NCBI RefSeq assembly: GCF_006385555.1
Contig: NZ_CP041036.1
Span: forward strand, 1,488,001 to 1,552,000
Origin: Shewanella polaris
GTDB lineage: Bacteria; Pseudomonadota; Gammaproteobacteria; Enterobacterales; Shewanellaceae
Reading direction: 5' to 3'
DNA length: 64,000 bases
Shown here: in pieces, positions 35,600 to 44,204 of the stretch
Position numbering within the stretch: the first letter of the stretch is position 1
Layout: each line of letters opens with the position of its first letter
Position numbers and translations under genes: made by a program
The notes under the pieces: model-generated
Told to the model about the DNA's origin: nothing
Seen by the model: only the letters and a program-made list of their open reading frames with translations
Databases searched by the model: none

Positions 35600-37570
35600 T
35601 TAAAGTTTCACTTGGTTGTGATTTTCAATGGTAGGTATATGGCAGTCGAAACAGGTTTCTAATTGCGCAGCATCATTGGCTTGTTGGTAACTACCGTTAA
35701 CAACTGCACCACCTTGGAGTTCAACATGTTGTTTTATCGTGTCAAATCCATGACATGAAGCACATGTCGCGGTAATAGGTGTTGTATAAAGACCTGCTGA
35801 AGTTGCTAGTGCACCTTTAACTTTGAATGCATCAAGATTAAAGTCATTGTGGCACTGGGTACACTCTTTAATAATACCTTGTTCACCATGAACACTGTGC
35901 AATTTCATTTCAATTGCGCCTTGATTCGCACCAGAAGCATATGTGCCGTCAGGTGTATGACAAACTACACAAGCATCCAAACCAACTGTGAGTTCACCAT
36001 TGAGTTCACGAGCTAATTGCTCTGTCATCACAAAGCCAGCATGGTGACCTTTATGTAATTCAAAGGTGTCGCCATGACAATTATCACATGAGCCATAATT
36101 GACCGAGTCGATGTGACGATAGCTTGGGGCATCCCCTGATAAAGTACCAAATGTTAGCTCGGCTTTCATACTAGTGGTCGCTACGTCATCACCACAATCA
36201 ATTGCTTGGACTCCGTCGTTACACATTTCAAGGCCGATAAAGCTAAATGCGGTATCGGTATCATCAGCACCAAATGGTAGTGATGCGATGTTGTATACCA
36301 ACTTACCTGATTCAATACTGACATCAGTTTGTAATTCACCCGCGGAGATAAAGTCTTTGCTGATTTTGGCTAAGCCGTTACCTGGGCTAGCGTTATATCC
36401 CATGATAGGGAAGTTAGGGCCAACGTTAGTGTTTGTTTCAAGACGTTGAATTTTGCTCACTAAACTTGTGGCATCAACTGCTGCACCGTTAGCATCTAAT
36501 ATCGTTACCGATAAGGTTGCAGATTTGTCGTCAGTACTGGCTTTATTTGCTGTTAGGGTTGCACTCATGCCATATGAGTCGATAAATGCTTTTTTCTGAG
36601 TAAAGGTTGCAGTATGTAACTCTTCTGTCCAGCTAGCATTATGACATGCAATACAATTTGAGTTATCGACTTGTTGTGAATGCCCTTGACCTGTTTTAAA
36701 GTCAATATCCGTATGACAGCTTGAACAGGTTTCCATGGTTGGAATACGTGTCCAGTTACCCGATTCACTGAGTTGTTCTGAATCAACATGACATGTTGAA
36801 CAGTTATCTTGCACTATGGCATAAGCTGTTTCAGCGCTTTTATCCATGTTCTTGCCATACATTTTGGCATTATTATGAACATTGTGGATTAAGTGGCTAA
36901 AATCATCTTGAACTTTGCCTTTTTCAATGGCTAATTCGTTGGTATGACATGAAGTACAGGTTTCTAAATCAGTATAGCTATGATAAATTTTCTCACCTTT
37001 TGCATGGCAAGTATTACACGCAGCACCACTCACAATGTTTTTAGTGTATTTAGCGGTAAAGCCTTCACCGTCAAAATCTTCGGTGTATTCGGTGCGTGGT
37101 ACTGTGGTTGTGCCATCTTGTAAAGTCGATGCGCTGGCAATCACATTATATCTTTGCGTTAACTCTGGATTAAAACCTTCAACATCTATGGTAAAGCTAT
37201 ACGTTCCGTCAGCGTTATCTGTAAATGTTTCTTGCGAGCCAATATATTGCCATTGAGCAGCGTTGCCTGCACCACTTGCGCCAGCAGGGATAAGCTGAAC
37301 GACTTTCTTAACTTCGAGTTCGGTAAGGCCTACTACAGGGAGGTCTTCTGAATTGGTAGCAAATACTTCTATCGTCGGCTTATTGTCTTGGTAAGTGACT
37401 TTGGTGATGTCTAAGTTCAATGCTGTGATGGCTGCAGCAGGTTCGCTGCCAGAGGTGTCTGGGGTCGTCACTTCAGCTACATTATCATCGCTTCCGCCAC
37501 AACCTACCAATGTCATTGAAGCTGACATTGCAAATACCAATGCCATTTTTTTGTGTTTTGTATTCATCAT
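35600..37570 (-). CDS. mtrC: OmcA/MtrC-family decaheme surface lipoprotein
   Basis: 656 residues. A lipobox (MTLVGCGGSDD, Cys about 24) suits outer-membrane anchoring. Ten CxxCH sites fall in two groups of five: CNTCH, CTSCH, CSTCH, CSSCH, CIACH (about 185-310) and CDNCH, CVVCH, CTQCH, CASCH, CFDCH (about 495-645). A beta domain separates them, which is the pentaheme/split-barrel layout of MtrC/OmcA. It should pass electrons to extracellular acceptors such as Fe(III) or flavins. The first two codons are ATGATG; AGGGA fits either. Which Mtr paralogue it is cannot be told. Confidence 0.93.
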   Translation of the reverse strand: MMNTKHKKMALVFAMSASMTLVGCGGSDDNVAEVTTPDTSGSEPAAAITALNLDITKVTYQDNKPTIEVFATNSEDLPVVGLTELEVKKVVQLIPAGASGAGNAAQWQYIGSQETFTDNADGTYSFTIDVEGFNPELTQRYNVIASASTLQDGTTTVPRTEYTEDFDGEGFTAKYTKNIVSGAACNTCHAKGEKIYHSYTDLETCTSCHTNELAIEKGKVQDDFSHLIHNVHNNAKMYGKNMDKSAETAYAIVQDNCSTCHVDSEQLSESGNWTRIPTMETCSSCHTDIDFKTGQGHSQQVDNSNCIACHNASWTEELHTATFTQKKAFIDSYGMSATLTANKASTDDKSATLSVTILDANGAAVDATSLVSKIQRLETNTNVGPNFPIMGYNASPGNGLAKISKDFISAGELQTDVSIESGKLVYNIASLPFGADDTDTAFSFIGLEMCNDGVQAIDCGDDVATTSMKAELTFGTLSGDAPSYRHIDSVNYGSCDNCHGDTFELHKGHHAGFVMTEQLARELNGELTVGLDACVVCHTPDGTYASGANQGAIEMKLHSVHGEQGIIKECTQCHNDFNLDAFKVKGALATSAGLYTTPITATCASCHGFDTIKQHVELQGGAVVNGSYQQANDAAQLETCFDCHIPTIENHNQVKL

Positions 37571-38353
37571 ATTTTCCCTGCAAAGGTCATCCGTCTAACT
37601 TACTGGCAGTATGTTCTGCAATTATCTTGTTCAGTTAAGTTGATGTTGGAATTAAATTTCCCAGTCATAATATTACTTTACAAACACCCACTCGTCTTTA
37701 ACTCGAATGTAATAGTGTGATGATGATCGGCCTATTAATTAAGAGGTATATTAAATGCTGAATTCATAGGAGTTGATTGTTCGCAAAAAATAATATTTTA
37801 GGATTAAGTTGAGAAAATTAGTCGATAAAACAACAGTTACATTGATACATAAAGGTTAAATGTTTATACATTTTATTAAAGTCCAAATTTATGAAAACAT
37901 GTTTGTCTTTACTTATAAATTAGGCGGATATCACTTGAATACTGGTATCAATTTAGGTGTTACATTAGCCAAAATAGAAGGAGAATTGTGAAATGTCATA
38001 TTGATATATAGGTGCCATTAAACTCTTTCATAACACAAAGGCAATAGTCTTCTTTTGTTCTGCGGCCTCTAGAATTGTATCAAGTATAATGAGCACCTAA
38101 ACCATCAATAGCTGTATCAACAATTACAATTACCTTTTTAGTGACACGATTAACCGTATGTTACGTCAAACAAGCAGTATCTGTTTACTTAATGGGATGA
38201 CAGTACAAAGACGATAACCAGTGAGTTACGCCTTACTGGTATACCTAATTAAAAAATAAACTCATTTTTAACGGTTAACCTATCTCTTATCTCTCGTTGA
38301 GGTTAAGTATTGTGCAGTTAGGTAGAGGATTGGGAACTTATTAAGATTAAGGC
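37571..38353. other. Long leader region of the mtr operon
   Basis: About 780 bp between the diverging mtrC-like and SRP RNA genes. No gene is visible. I looked for CRP and FNR palindromes and saw only half-sites (TGTGATGATGATC near 37718; TTGATACATAA near 37845). Regulation is unresolved. Confidence 0.5.
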
Positions 38354-38382
38354 TTGATCAAGCCAATGGGTTAGGGGATAAT
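38354..38382 (+). promoter_or_regulatory. ffs: Promoter of the SRP RNA gene
   Basis: -35 TTGATC (38354-38359), 17-bp spacer, -10 GATAAT (38377-38382), then CGCCTCG discriminator. It predicts a leader of about 40 nt before the mature RNA. Confidence 0.65.
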
Positions 38383-38430
38383 CGCCTCGTTCTGAGACAT
38401 AAGCTGTTTTTTTATGATTCGGAAATCAAT

Positions 38431-38540
38431 GGTGACCCTAGGGTCCCCCCGCAATGATAACTTGTGAACTCGGCCAGGCCTGGAAGGGAGCAACCGCAGC
38501 AAGTGACTCATGTGCCGGGGTGTCGGCTCTAGGGGAACCT
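38431..38540 (+). ncRNA. ffs: 4.5S signal recognition particle RNA
   Basis: The conserved tip is clear: GGCCAGGCCTGGAAGGGAGC with the GGAA tetraloop, then CAACCGCAGCAAG. The ends pair (GGT..CCCTAG with CTAGGG..ACC), as do CCCCCCGC and CCGGGG. It is the Ffh-binding RNA of the bacterial SRP. Ends are placed by pairing and may be off by a few bases. Confidence 0.95.
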
Positions 38541-38582
38541 CCAATATTCCCCGTACCATTTTTTATCTAATCGATCATTTTA

Positions 38583-38882
38583 TTATTGTTGTGCCGCAGC
38601 CAGATCGGCTTCTTCTTGTAAGCGTTTTTGCAAATTCACTTTAAGGAATTGTCTCGAACGTTCAAGTGCTTCACTTATCTCTGTTTTCATTTGTGCCAGC
38701 TCTTGATAATTTTCAAAGAAATACGTATCAACTAAATGTCGAATGTACCTTACAGGTAACTGATTTAATGTCACGCAGCATAAGTCAGCTAAGTATTCTT
38801 CTGGTAGCTCTTCCATTAAGCCCCCATCTCTCAGCATTTCCATTAATAGAACTTCATAATAGTTTCGGATTTCTAATTGCAT
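38583..38882 (-). CDS. ComFB-family protein
   Basis: 99 residues. It matches the late-competence ComFB domain: short N-terminal helix (IRNYYEVLLMEML), then DLCCVTLNQLPVRYIRHLVDTYFF (about 33-56). Recent work on cyanobacterial ComFB proteins describes cyclic-dinucleotide binding; whether that holds here is unknown. The basic C-terminal helix (about 70-99) is rich in Glu, Arg and Ala. It stands alone, convergent with the SRP RNA. Confidence 0.85.
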   Translation of the reverse strand: MQLEIRNYYEVLLMEMLRDGGLMEELPEEYLADLCCVTLNQLPVRYIRHLVDTYFFENYQELAQMKTEISEALERSRQFLKVNLQKRLQEEADLAAAQQ

Positions 38883-38976
38883 TATTACGCTCCATTGAGA
38901 TTGTTTGATTTATCGACATAAACTGTAATGTCGGGAGTATTGATATTAGCTCGGTGGTGCTTTAGTAAGCCGTGGC

Positions 38977-39894
38977 TTACTGGGTTGATAACCATGATTC
39001 ATTTGCTGCAATTAATAATTGACTATGTCGGAGCGTTAATTCTGTTTCACTACGACTATAGCCTCCACCTATCACTGCTGCAAGTGGGATGTTATGCATT
39101 TTCGCTATTGATATTACCTGTTTGTCTCGATCGAGAATACCCTGATTTGAAATCGAGAAGTATCCTAAGTCATCATCTTGATGGATATCGACACCAGCAT
39201 CATAAATAATCAAATCAGGTTGATGGAGACGGATCAGGTAAGGCAATATTTGTTGTATATGTTCCAGATAACGAGTGTCGGTACAGCCTTTATCGAGATC
39301 AATATCGTAGTCAGATTGTTGTTTTCTTGATGGGAAATTTTTTGCGCAGTGGATTGAGCAGTTAATGATGTTAGGGTCACCTTGTGTGAGTGTCGCTGTT
39401 CCATCCCCTTGGTGAACATCACAATCAAAAATAAGTACTTTATCAACTTCTCCAGATTCAATGGCTGATTTAGCGGCAATGACTAAGTCATTAAAAATAC
39501 AAAAACCACTACCAAAGTCATAATGTGCATGATGATAACCACCCGTTAAATGCACTGCGATTCCATGTTTAAGTGCCAACTCAACACATAAGTGGGTTCC
39601 ATTTACGGCATGTAAAGTACGGGTGACTAACTCAGTGCTCCATGGGAACCCGATACGCCTTTGAACTTTGTGATCTAACGTGCCATTGATAAATTGGTCG
39701 ACATACTGTGGGCAATGCACGCCATAAAGCATGTCTATACTTATTGGCGAAGGGATATGCCGATAACGCTCAAACAATAAATGTTGTTTGAGCGCATGTT
39801 GGTACAAATTATGATATTTGGTAGTAGGAAAGCGATGGGTGCTCGGTAGCGCCAGCTTTGAATAGCTGGCGTGATATACAAAAGGTATCGACAT
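38977..39894 (-). CDS. Histone-deacetylase-family protein
   Basis: 305 residues with the arginase/deacetylase fold. Active-site features are present: paired His in TGGYHHAHYD (about 117-120), the metal-binding FDCDVHQGDGT (about 150-160) and DAGVDIHQDDDLG (about 232). Bacterial members deacetylate small amines or lysines; the substrate is not known. The gene is 4 bp after the DUF2057 gene, in a co-directional run with DUF2057, priC, the TauE-like gene and dinG. Confidence 0.93.
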   Translation of the reverse strand: MSIPFVYHASYSKLALPSTHRFPTTKYHNLYQHALKQHLLFERYRHIPSPISIDMLYGVHCPQYVDQFINGTLDHKVQRRIGFPWSTELVTRTLHAVNGTHLCVELALKHGIAVHLTGGYHHAHYDFGSGFCIFNDLVIAAKSAIESGEVDKVLIFDCDVHQGDGTATLTQGDPNIINCSIHCAKNFPSRKQQSDYDIDLDKGCTDTRYLEHIQQILPYLIRLHQPDLIIYDAGVDIHQDDDLGYFSISNQGILDRDKQVISIAKMHNIPLAAVIGGGYSRSETELTLRHSQLLIAANESWLSTQ

Positions 39895-39898
39895 AAGC

Positions 39899-40597
39899 TT
39901 ACAGTTGCTTTATTGCCCAGCCCATGAATTCTTTACGTGTTTTTTCATCGGCTTGTAACCACCAATACTGCAACATTTGTTCAGCTTGTGCAGGGGTTGA
40001 TTTTTGTGCAGTTGCAGTTGAAATAATAGGTGCAGCAACAGGTGCCATTGTTGCAGATTCAATGTCTGATTTGATCTCGACAGCTTGTATTGCTTGGCTA
40101 CCGTCACCCGTAGCGGAAGCTGATAAAGTTTCAATATCATGCTGATTTTTTTTATTAAATAGACTCGTAAGAAGTGAATCTTCAGTAAAATTGGTTTGTT
40201 CTACGGTGTAAGTCACAGCCGCATTGTCTTGACGCTTAATAATGATTTGCGGTTTTTTTGCAAATGATTTAGGTTTTTTAATTACATTACCTTCAGCTGG
40301 TTGCAATAGGTATTGATGATCACCATCAACAGTCAACGTTATAATTAATGGGCTTGATTTTACAAAGGATTGACTATCACTAAAGGAATCCTCAACTACA
40401 TCGTGGTAACGAACCGCAATTTTATGGGTGCCATTAGTCAATGCTAGATCAGATTGATGGTTAAACATGCTGGTCTCAACCTCTGTACCATCAAGTGCTA
40501 AATACTCAAAAGACATGGGGATGGTTATATTAGCAGCTAAGACTGATGATGATGTCAGCAATGCCAAAAGCGCACTAGCGGTAAATAAAGATTTCAT
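39899..40597 (-). CDS. DUF2057 (YccT-like) exported protein
   Basis: 232 residues. Signal peptide about 1-21 (SSSVLAANI). The body up to about 130 matches the YccT/DUF2057 pattern (FEYLALDGTEV, HKIAVRYHDVVEDS, PLIITLTVDGDHQYLLQP). The C-terminus has low-complexity Ala/Thr/Ser stretch, then LQYWWLQADEKTRKEFMGW, which could be an amphipathic helix. Function is unknown. It lies 9 bp after priC. Confidence 0.85.
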   Translation of the reverse strand: MKSLFTASALLALLTSSSVLAANITIPMSFEYLALDGTEVETSMFNHQSDLALTNGTHKIAVRYHDVVEDSFSDSQSFVKSSPLIITLTVDGDHQYLLQPAEGNVIKKPKSFAKKPQIIIKRQDNAAVTYTVEQTNFTEDSLLTSLFNKKNQHDIETLSASATGDGSQAIQAVEIKSDIESATMAPVAAPIISTATAQKSTPAQAEQMLQYWWLQADEKTRKEFMGWAIKQL

Positions 40598-40606
40598 TGT
40601 TTCTCC

Positions 40607-41269
40607 TTAACGTGGGTAACTTTGGCGAGGCTTTTCAAAAAGTTGAATTCGCTCTTCAATATAACTGGTTGCTTGTTTACATTTTCCTAAACGACGATGC
40701 ATCATAAGGATATCATTTTGCAATTTTATTTTGTCATCACTATGACAGAATTCAAGACTTGCTTCCAATTGTTGAATTTTTTGCTCTATTTTATTAGCCC
40801 AATTTAAATGTTTATTGAGTTCGGCATAGAGTTGATGGCTATTTTGCATGATATTACTGGCTATCCAACCAAATCCACTGTCTTGTACTGCTTGTTGCTG
40901 TTTTTTTGCATATCTAGCCCGATTACTGGCTTTTCGCTGATCTTCAGATTTAAGATTAATGTCGGTAGTGAGTAATGCTCTGCGTAATGCACTAAATCTG
41001 TCTTGAATACGATCGCAACTGAGTTGGATAACATTGCTACCCAACTTAAGGAATAGTTGTTTTTCTAGCTGTTTAATGTCTTGACGTAACTGTGCAATAC
41101 AAGGGCTTAGTTGAGCCCCCTGTTGAGCAAATAATTGGCTGTTAAATCGCTCAATTTCTTGTAATGATTTACGCTGTGAAGGTGCTAAGTTTTGGTCATG
41201 AATTAATGCATCTTGTTCAAGCTGCGCGAGTTGCTGTTTTAACATTGATACTAATTGTTGGGTGTTCAT
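40607..41269 (-). CDS. priC: Primosomal replication protein PriC-like
   Basis: 220 residues from ATG 41269, whose ATGA overlaps the stop of the TauE-like gene; the in-frame GTG at 41284 is less likely. The C-terminal part (LEASLEFCHSDDKIKLQNDILMMHRR in two pieces, then LGKCKQATSYIEERI) matches PriC, which binds SSB and reloads DnaB at stalled forks. The protein is all-helical and basic. It is longer than E. coli PriC (175 aa) in its N-terminal half. Confidence 0.85.
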   Translation of the reverse strand: MNTQQLVSMLKQQLAQLEQDALIHDQNLAPSQRKSLQEIERFNSQLFAQQGAQLSPCIAQLRQDIKQLEKQLFLKLGSNVIQLSCDRIQDRFSALRRALLTTDINLKSEDQRKASNRARYAKKQQQAVQDSGFGWIASNIMQNSHQLYAELNKHLNWANKIEQKIQQLEASLEFCHSDDKIKLQNDILMMHRRLGKCKQATSYIEERIQLFEKPRQSYPR

Positions 41270-42039
41270 GCCCATGCGCTCCACGTTAGATGGACTGCTA
41301 TCGACAATACCATAATAATAAATATGGGTTTAATAAAAGGTATTCCGAATCTAATTGCACTTCTAGCGCCAATGAATGATCCCGCCATCATGCATACACC
41401 CATCCATAAACCCAGTATCCAATGAACTTGCCCCATAGATGCAAAGATAATTAACGCAGTAATGTTACTCACTGCTGTCATCACACGGGCTAATCCACAA
41501 CTGTGCAACAGGGGCAGTTTGTAAAGTGAAATAGACGATATGGTCCAAAAAGCGCCTATGCCAGGTCCTGCAAATCCATCGTACCCACCCAAAATAAAAC
41601 CTTGGCTAATTTGTTTATTTGTTGGTGATGGCAATTTAGGAAGCGTAATATTTTTGTCGCCCATCGCTTTAGGACTTAACAAGGTATAAATAGCAATACT
41701 AATAATGAGCAGTGGTAGAATTTTTTCAAGCCATTTGGGGTCAATTAAAAACACTAAAATACACCCTGCGATCGAACCTAAAAACGTGGCATAAAGACAG
41801 GGTTTCCATATTTTAGGGTTAAATAAATGTTGTTTATAAAATGTATAGCTTGAGGTCAGCGATCCAAAACATGCTGCTAGTTTGTTGGTGCCTAAAGCCA
41901 AGTGGGGAGGTATGCCTACGGTGAGTAATGCAGGAATAGAAAGCAGTCCACCGCCACCAACGATGGCATCAATAAAACCAGCAATAATACCAATGACCGC
42001 TAAAACAGCCCAATGGCTAGGGTCTAATAATAAATCCAA
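41266..42039 (-). CDS. TSUP-family permease (TauE/SafE)
   Basis: 257 residues with about eight membrane segments. The family repeat is seen in GFIDAIVGGGGLLSIPALL (about 20-38) and GGYDGFAGPGIGAFWT (about 151-166), plus LALGTNKLAACFGS (about 47). TSUP proteins export sulfite, sulfoacetate or other organosulfonates; the substrate is not known here. It begins 8 bp after dinG and overlaps priC by 4 bp. Confidence 0.9.
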   Translation of the reverse strand: MDLLLDPSHWAVLAVIGIIAGFIDAIVGGGGLLSIPALLTVGIPPHLALGTNKLAACFGSLTSSYTFYKQHLFNPKIWKPCLYATFLGSIAGCILVFLIDPKWLEKILPLLIISIAIYTLLSPKAMGDKNITLPKLPSPTNKQISQGFILGGYDGFAGPGIGAFWTISSISLYKLPLLHSCGLARVMTAVSNITALIIFASMGQVHWILGLWMGVCMMAGSFIGARSAIRFGIPFIKPIFIIMVLSIAVHLTWSAWA

Positions 42040-42047
42040 CTCAATAC

Positions 42048-44123
42048 CTATTCGATAACACGTCTAAAAGGTGGCAGGGCATCAATTAATGATTTGCCAT
42101 AACGTTTGGTGACTAAACGGCGATCCAGAATAGTGACTCGGCCATAATCTTGCTCTTTTCTAAGGAGCCGGCCACAACTTTGGACTAATTTACGCGATGC
42201 GTCGGGAATTGTCAGCTGTAAAAATGGGTTACCACCTTTTACTTTTAAATATTCCGCGTGAGCTTGTTCAACTGGCGAGGTAGGCACCGCAAATGGAAGT
42301 TTGGTAATAATCAAGTTTGTTAAGTAATCTCCGGGTAGATCCAGACCTTCAGAAAAGCTGCCGGTACCAAAAATAACACTGGGTAGCCCCTCATCACAGC
42401 GCTTTTTATGTTGCTCTAATATTTGTTGACGTGGAATGGCACCTTGAACAAAAAGCAGCTCTTTTGGGATTTTCCCTTCGACGAGTTCAACCACTTTATC
42501 CATTTGCCAATATGAAGCAAACAGCACTAACGTCGCCATTTCACCATCGATGAGAGTCACAATATGTTGTGCTAGTTCAGCGGTATAATTCTCGTCAGTA
42601 GGTTCGCACACCATTTGAGGAATAAATAAGGTCGCATTATTTTCGTAATCGAAAGGGGATAACAAGGCCAAAAAACGACTACCATCGTTCATTGATAATC
42701 CCACTTGATGAGCAAAATGGTTGAAACTATTTAACGCTCTAAGTGTTGCGCTACACAATACCACTCCAGCGGCTTTTTGCCATAACATAGATTCCAGCAT
42801 AAAGCCGACTTCGATAGGCGATGAACAAAATAAGTAATCTTGTTGTTTACCTGTAATTAATTCTGCCCAACGTGCCATTGGTGCACCTTTTTTGCTGTCC
42901 TCTTTAGCCATCATCTTCCATAACTTATGTAAGTTATCTAGCCTCTGTAAGATGAATCCGGTTTCAGACAACAAACCTTCCGACTGATGTTTAGGCACTT
43001 CACCATCTTTGATTGCTTCATTTAATACCGACACCACTTTATTAAACTGTTTCACCGCAGAGCCCGATGCGGTAGCAAGATTTTCTGCCTGTATTAATAA
43101 TGATTGCGGTAATTGACCGTGCTCAAAACGAAGCCGAGATTCAGGGTTAGCAAATAATTGTGGTTGAGTGTCACAATAATGAGCCACTTGAGTCAGTAGG
43201 TTTGTTAAATCGGTAATGTGATCAAGCATCGCCTGTACGGGGGCGATAATGTGGGTGGTTTTCAATTGATTTTGTAATTTAGAACAGGTTTTGGATGCTT
43301 TTTCTAACCAGTCACAAGCACCACGCAATGTAGCTTGAGCACTGGAGAAGTCTCTTGCAACAATGGGCAAGTGGTGAGCCTCATCGATGACATAAAACAT
43401 GTCTTCTGGCTCTGGTAAAATGACGCCACCACCAAGCTCTAAATCGGCAAATAATAGACTGTGGTTAACAATGAGTACATCCCAAGTATCAACATCTTCA
43501 CGAGCCTTATGAAACGGACAATTATGATGCGCCGATACTTGACGATGACAACTGTGCTTATCACAGCAAATTTGTTGCCACAAAAAATCAGGAATAGGGT
43601 GCTTTAAGGTATCTATTTCACCATTCCAACGTTTCTGATGAAAATCTTGATGCAGTTTTTGTAATTCATTTATTTGACTTTGATCTGGCTTAGTTTGCCA
43701 CATAGCCATTTGTGAACCATCTTGTGCACCTATCATGGCTTCAAGTTTAGCTAAACACACATAACGCTGGCGACCTTTTACTAACCCAAATTTAAACTCA
43801 ATTCCTGATTGCTGCAAAAAGTGAGGCAGATCTTTGTGGAGTAATTGTTCTTGAAGTGCCACGGTTGCAGTGGCAATACAGACTTTCTTTTTACTGGCAA
43901 CCGCTAAAGGTATAGCGCCTAAGATATAGGACAATGATTTACCAATACCTGTTCCAGCCTCAACCACAATAATGCGACGGTCTTTGTCATACTCACCCGC
44001 TAAGGTTTTAGATATTTCCGCTACCATATAGTTTTGTTCGCGACGAGATCGAAATTGTGGCATAGATGCGGCAATTTCTTTATAAATGGTGCGAATTTGA
44101 CTTTTTATGTTATCCGGTAGCAT
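42048..44123 (-). CDS. dinG: ATP-dependent DNA helicase DinG
   Basis: 691 residues from ATG 44123 (MLPDNIKSQIRTIYKEIAAS), which aligns with the E. coli DinG N-terminus; an earlier frame start would pass through the LexA box. Walker A EAGTGIGKSLS (about 56), DEAH box VIDEAHHLP (about 244). Iron-sulfur cluster Cys are at RYVC (about 120) and in CDKHSCHR and HHNCPF (about 186-202). DinG unwinds DNA and R-loops with 5'-3' polarity. It diverges from polB across an 81-bp gap with an SOS box. Confidence 0.96.
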   Translation of the reverse strand: MLPDNIKSQIRTIYKEIAASMPQFRSRREQNYMVAEISKTLAGEYDKDRRIIVVEAGTGIGKSLSYILGAIPLAVASKKKVCIATATVALQEQLLHKDLPHFLQQSGIEFKFGLVKGRQRYVCLAKLEAMIGAQDGSQMAMWQTKPDQSQINELQKLHQDFHQKRWNGEIDTLKHPIPDFLWQQICCDKHSCHRQVSAHHNCPFHKAREDVDTWDVLIVNHSLLFADLELGGGVILPEPEDMFYVIDEAHHLPIVARDFSSAQATLRGACDWLEKASKTCSKLQNQLKTTHIIAPVQAMLDHITDLTNLLTQVAHYCDTQPQLFANPESRLRFEHGQLPQSLLIQAENLATASGSAVKQFNKVVSVLNEAIKDGEVPKHQSEGLLSETGFILQRLDNLHKLWKMMAKEDSKKGAPMARWAELITGKQQDYLFCSSPIEVGFMLESMLWQKAAGVVLCSATLRALNSFNHFAHQVGLSMNDGSRFLALLSPFDYENNATLFIPQMVCEPTDENYTAELAQHIVTLIDGEMATLVLFASYWQMDKVVELVEGKIPKELLFVQGAIPRQQILEQHKKRCDEGLPSVIFGTGSFSEGLDLPGDYLTNLIITKLPFAVPTSPVEQAHAEYLKVKGGNPFLQLTIPDASRKLVQSCGRLLRKEQDYGRVTILDRRLVTKRYGKSLIDALPPFRRVIE

Positions 44124-44156
44124 AGGAAGTATGATTTCTGCATAGACTGAATTATG

Positions 44157-44172
44157 CTGTACATAATAACAG
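44157..44172. promoter_or_regulatory. LexA (SOS) box between dinG and polB
   Basis: CTGT-N8-ACAG (CTGTACATAATAACAG), a perfect match to the gammaproteobacterial LexA consensus core with an AT-rich centre. It lies 34 bp before the dinG ATG and 33 bp before the polB start, where one repressor could silence both. Both genes are SOS genes in E. coli. Confidence 0.9.
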
Positions 44173-44204
44173 TGAATTAGCATGCCACGAAGTAATAAAT
44201 CAAA

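Noticed and set aside
35056..37598. Plus-strand ORFs inside the cytochrome genes
   Set aside because: Shadow frames of heme-rich coding sequence on the minus strand.
37700..37870. CRP or FNR sites controlling the mtr operon
   Set aside because: Only half-sites were found; the second arms do not match.
37980..38240. Possible gene relic upstream of the SRP RNA
   Set aside because: Short readable stretches on both strands (for example LDTILEAAEQKKTIAFVL on the minus strand) but no family I can name; could be chance.
38371..38559. 62-codon minus-strand ORF
   Set aside because: It is the reverse complement of the SRP RNA.
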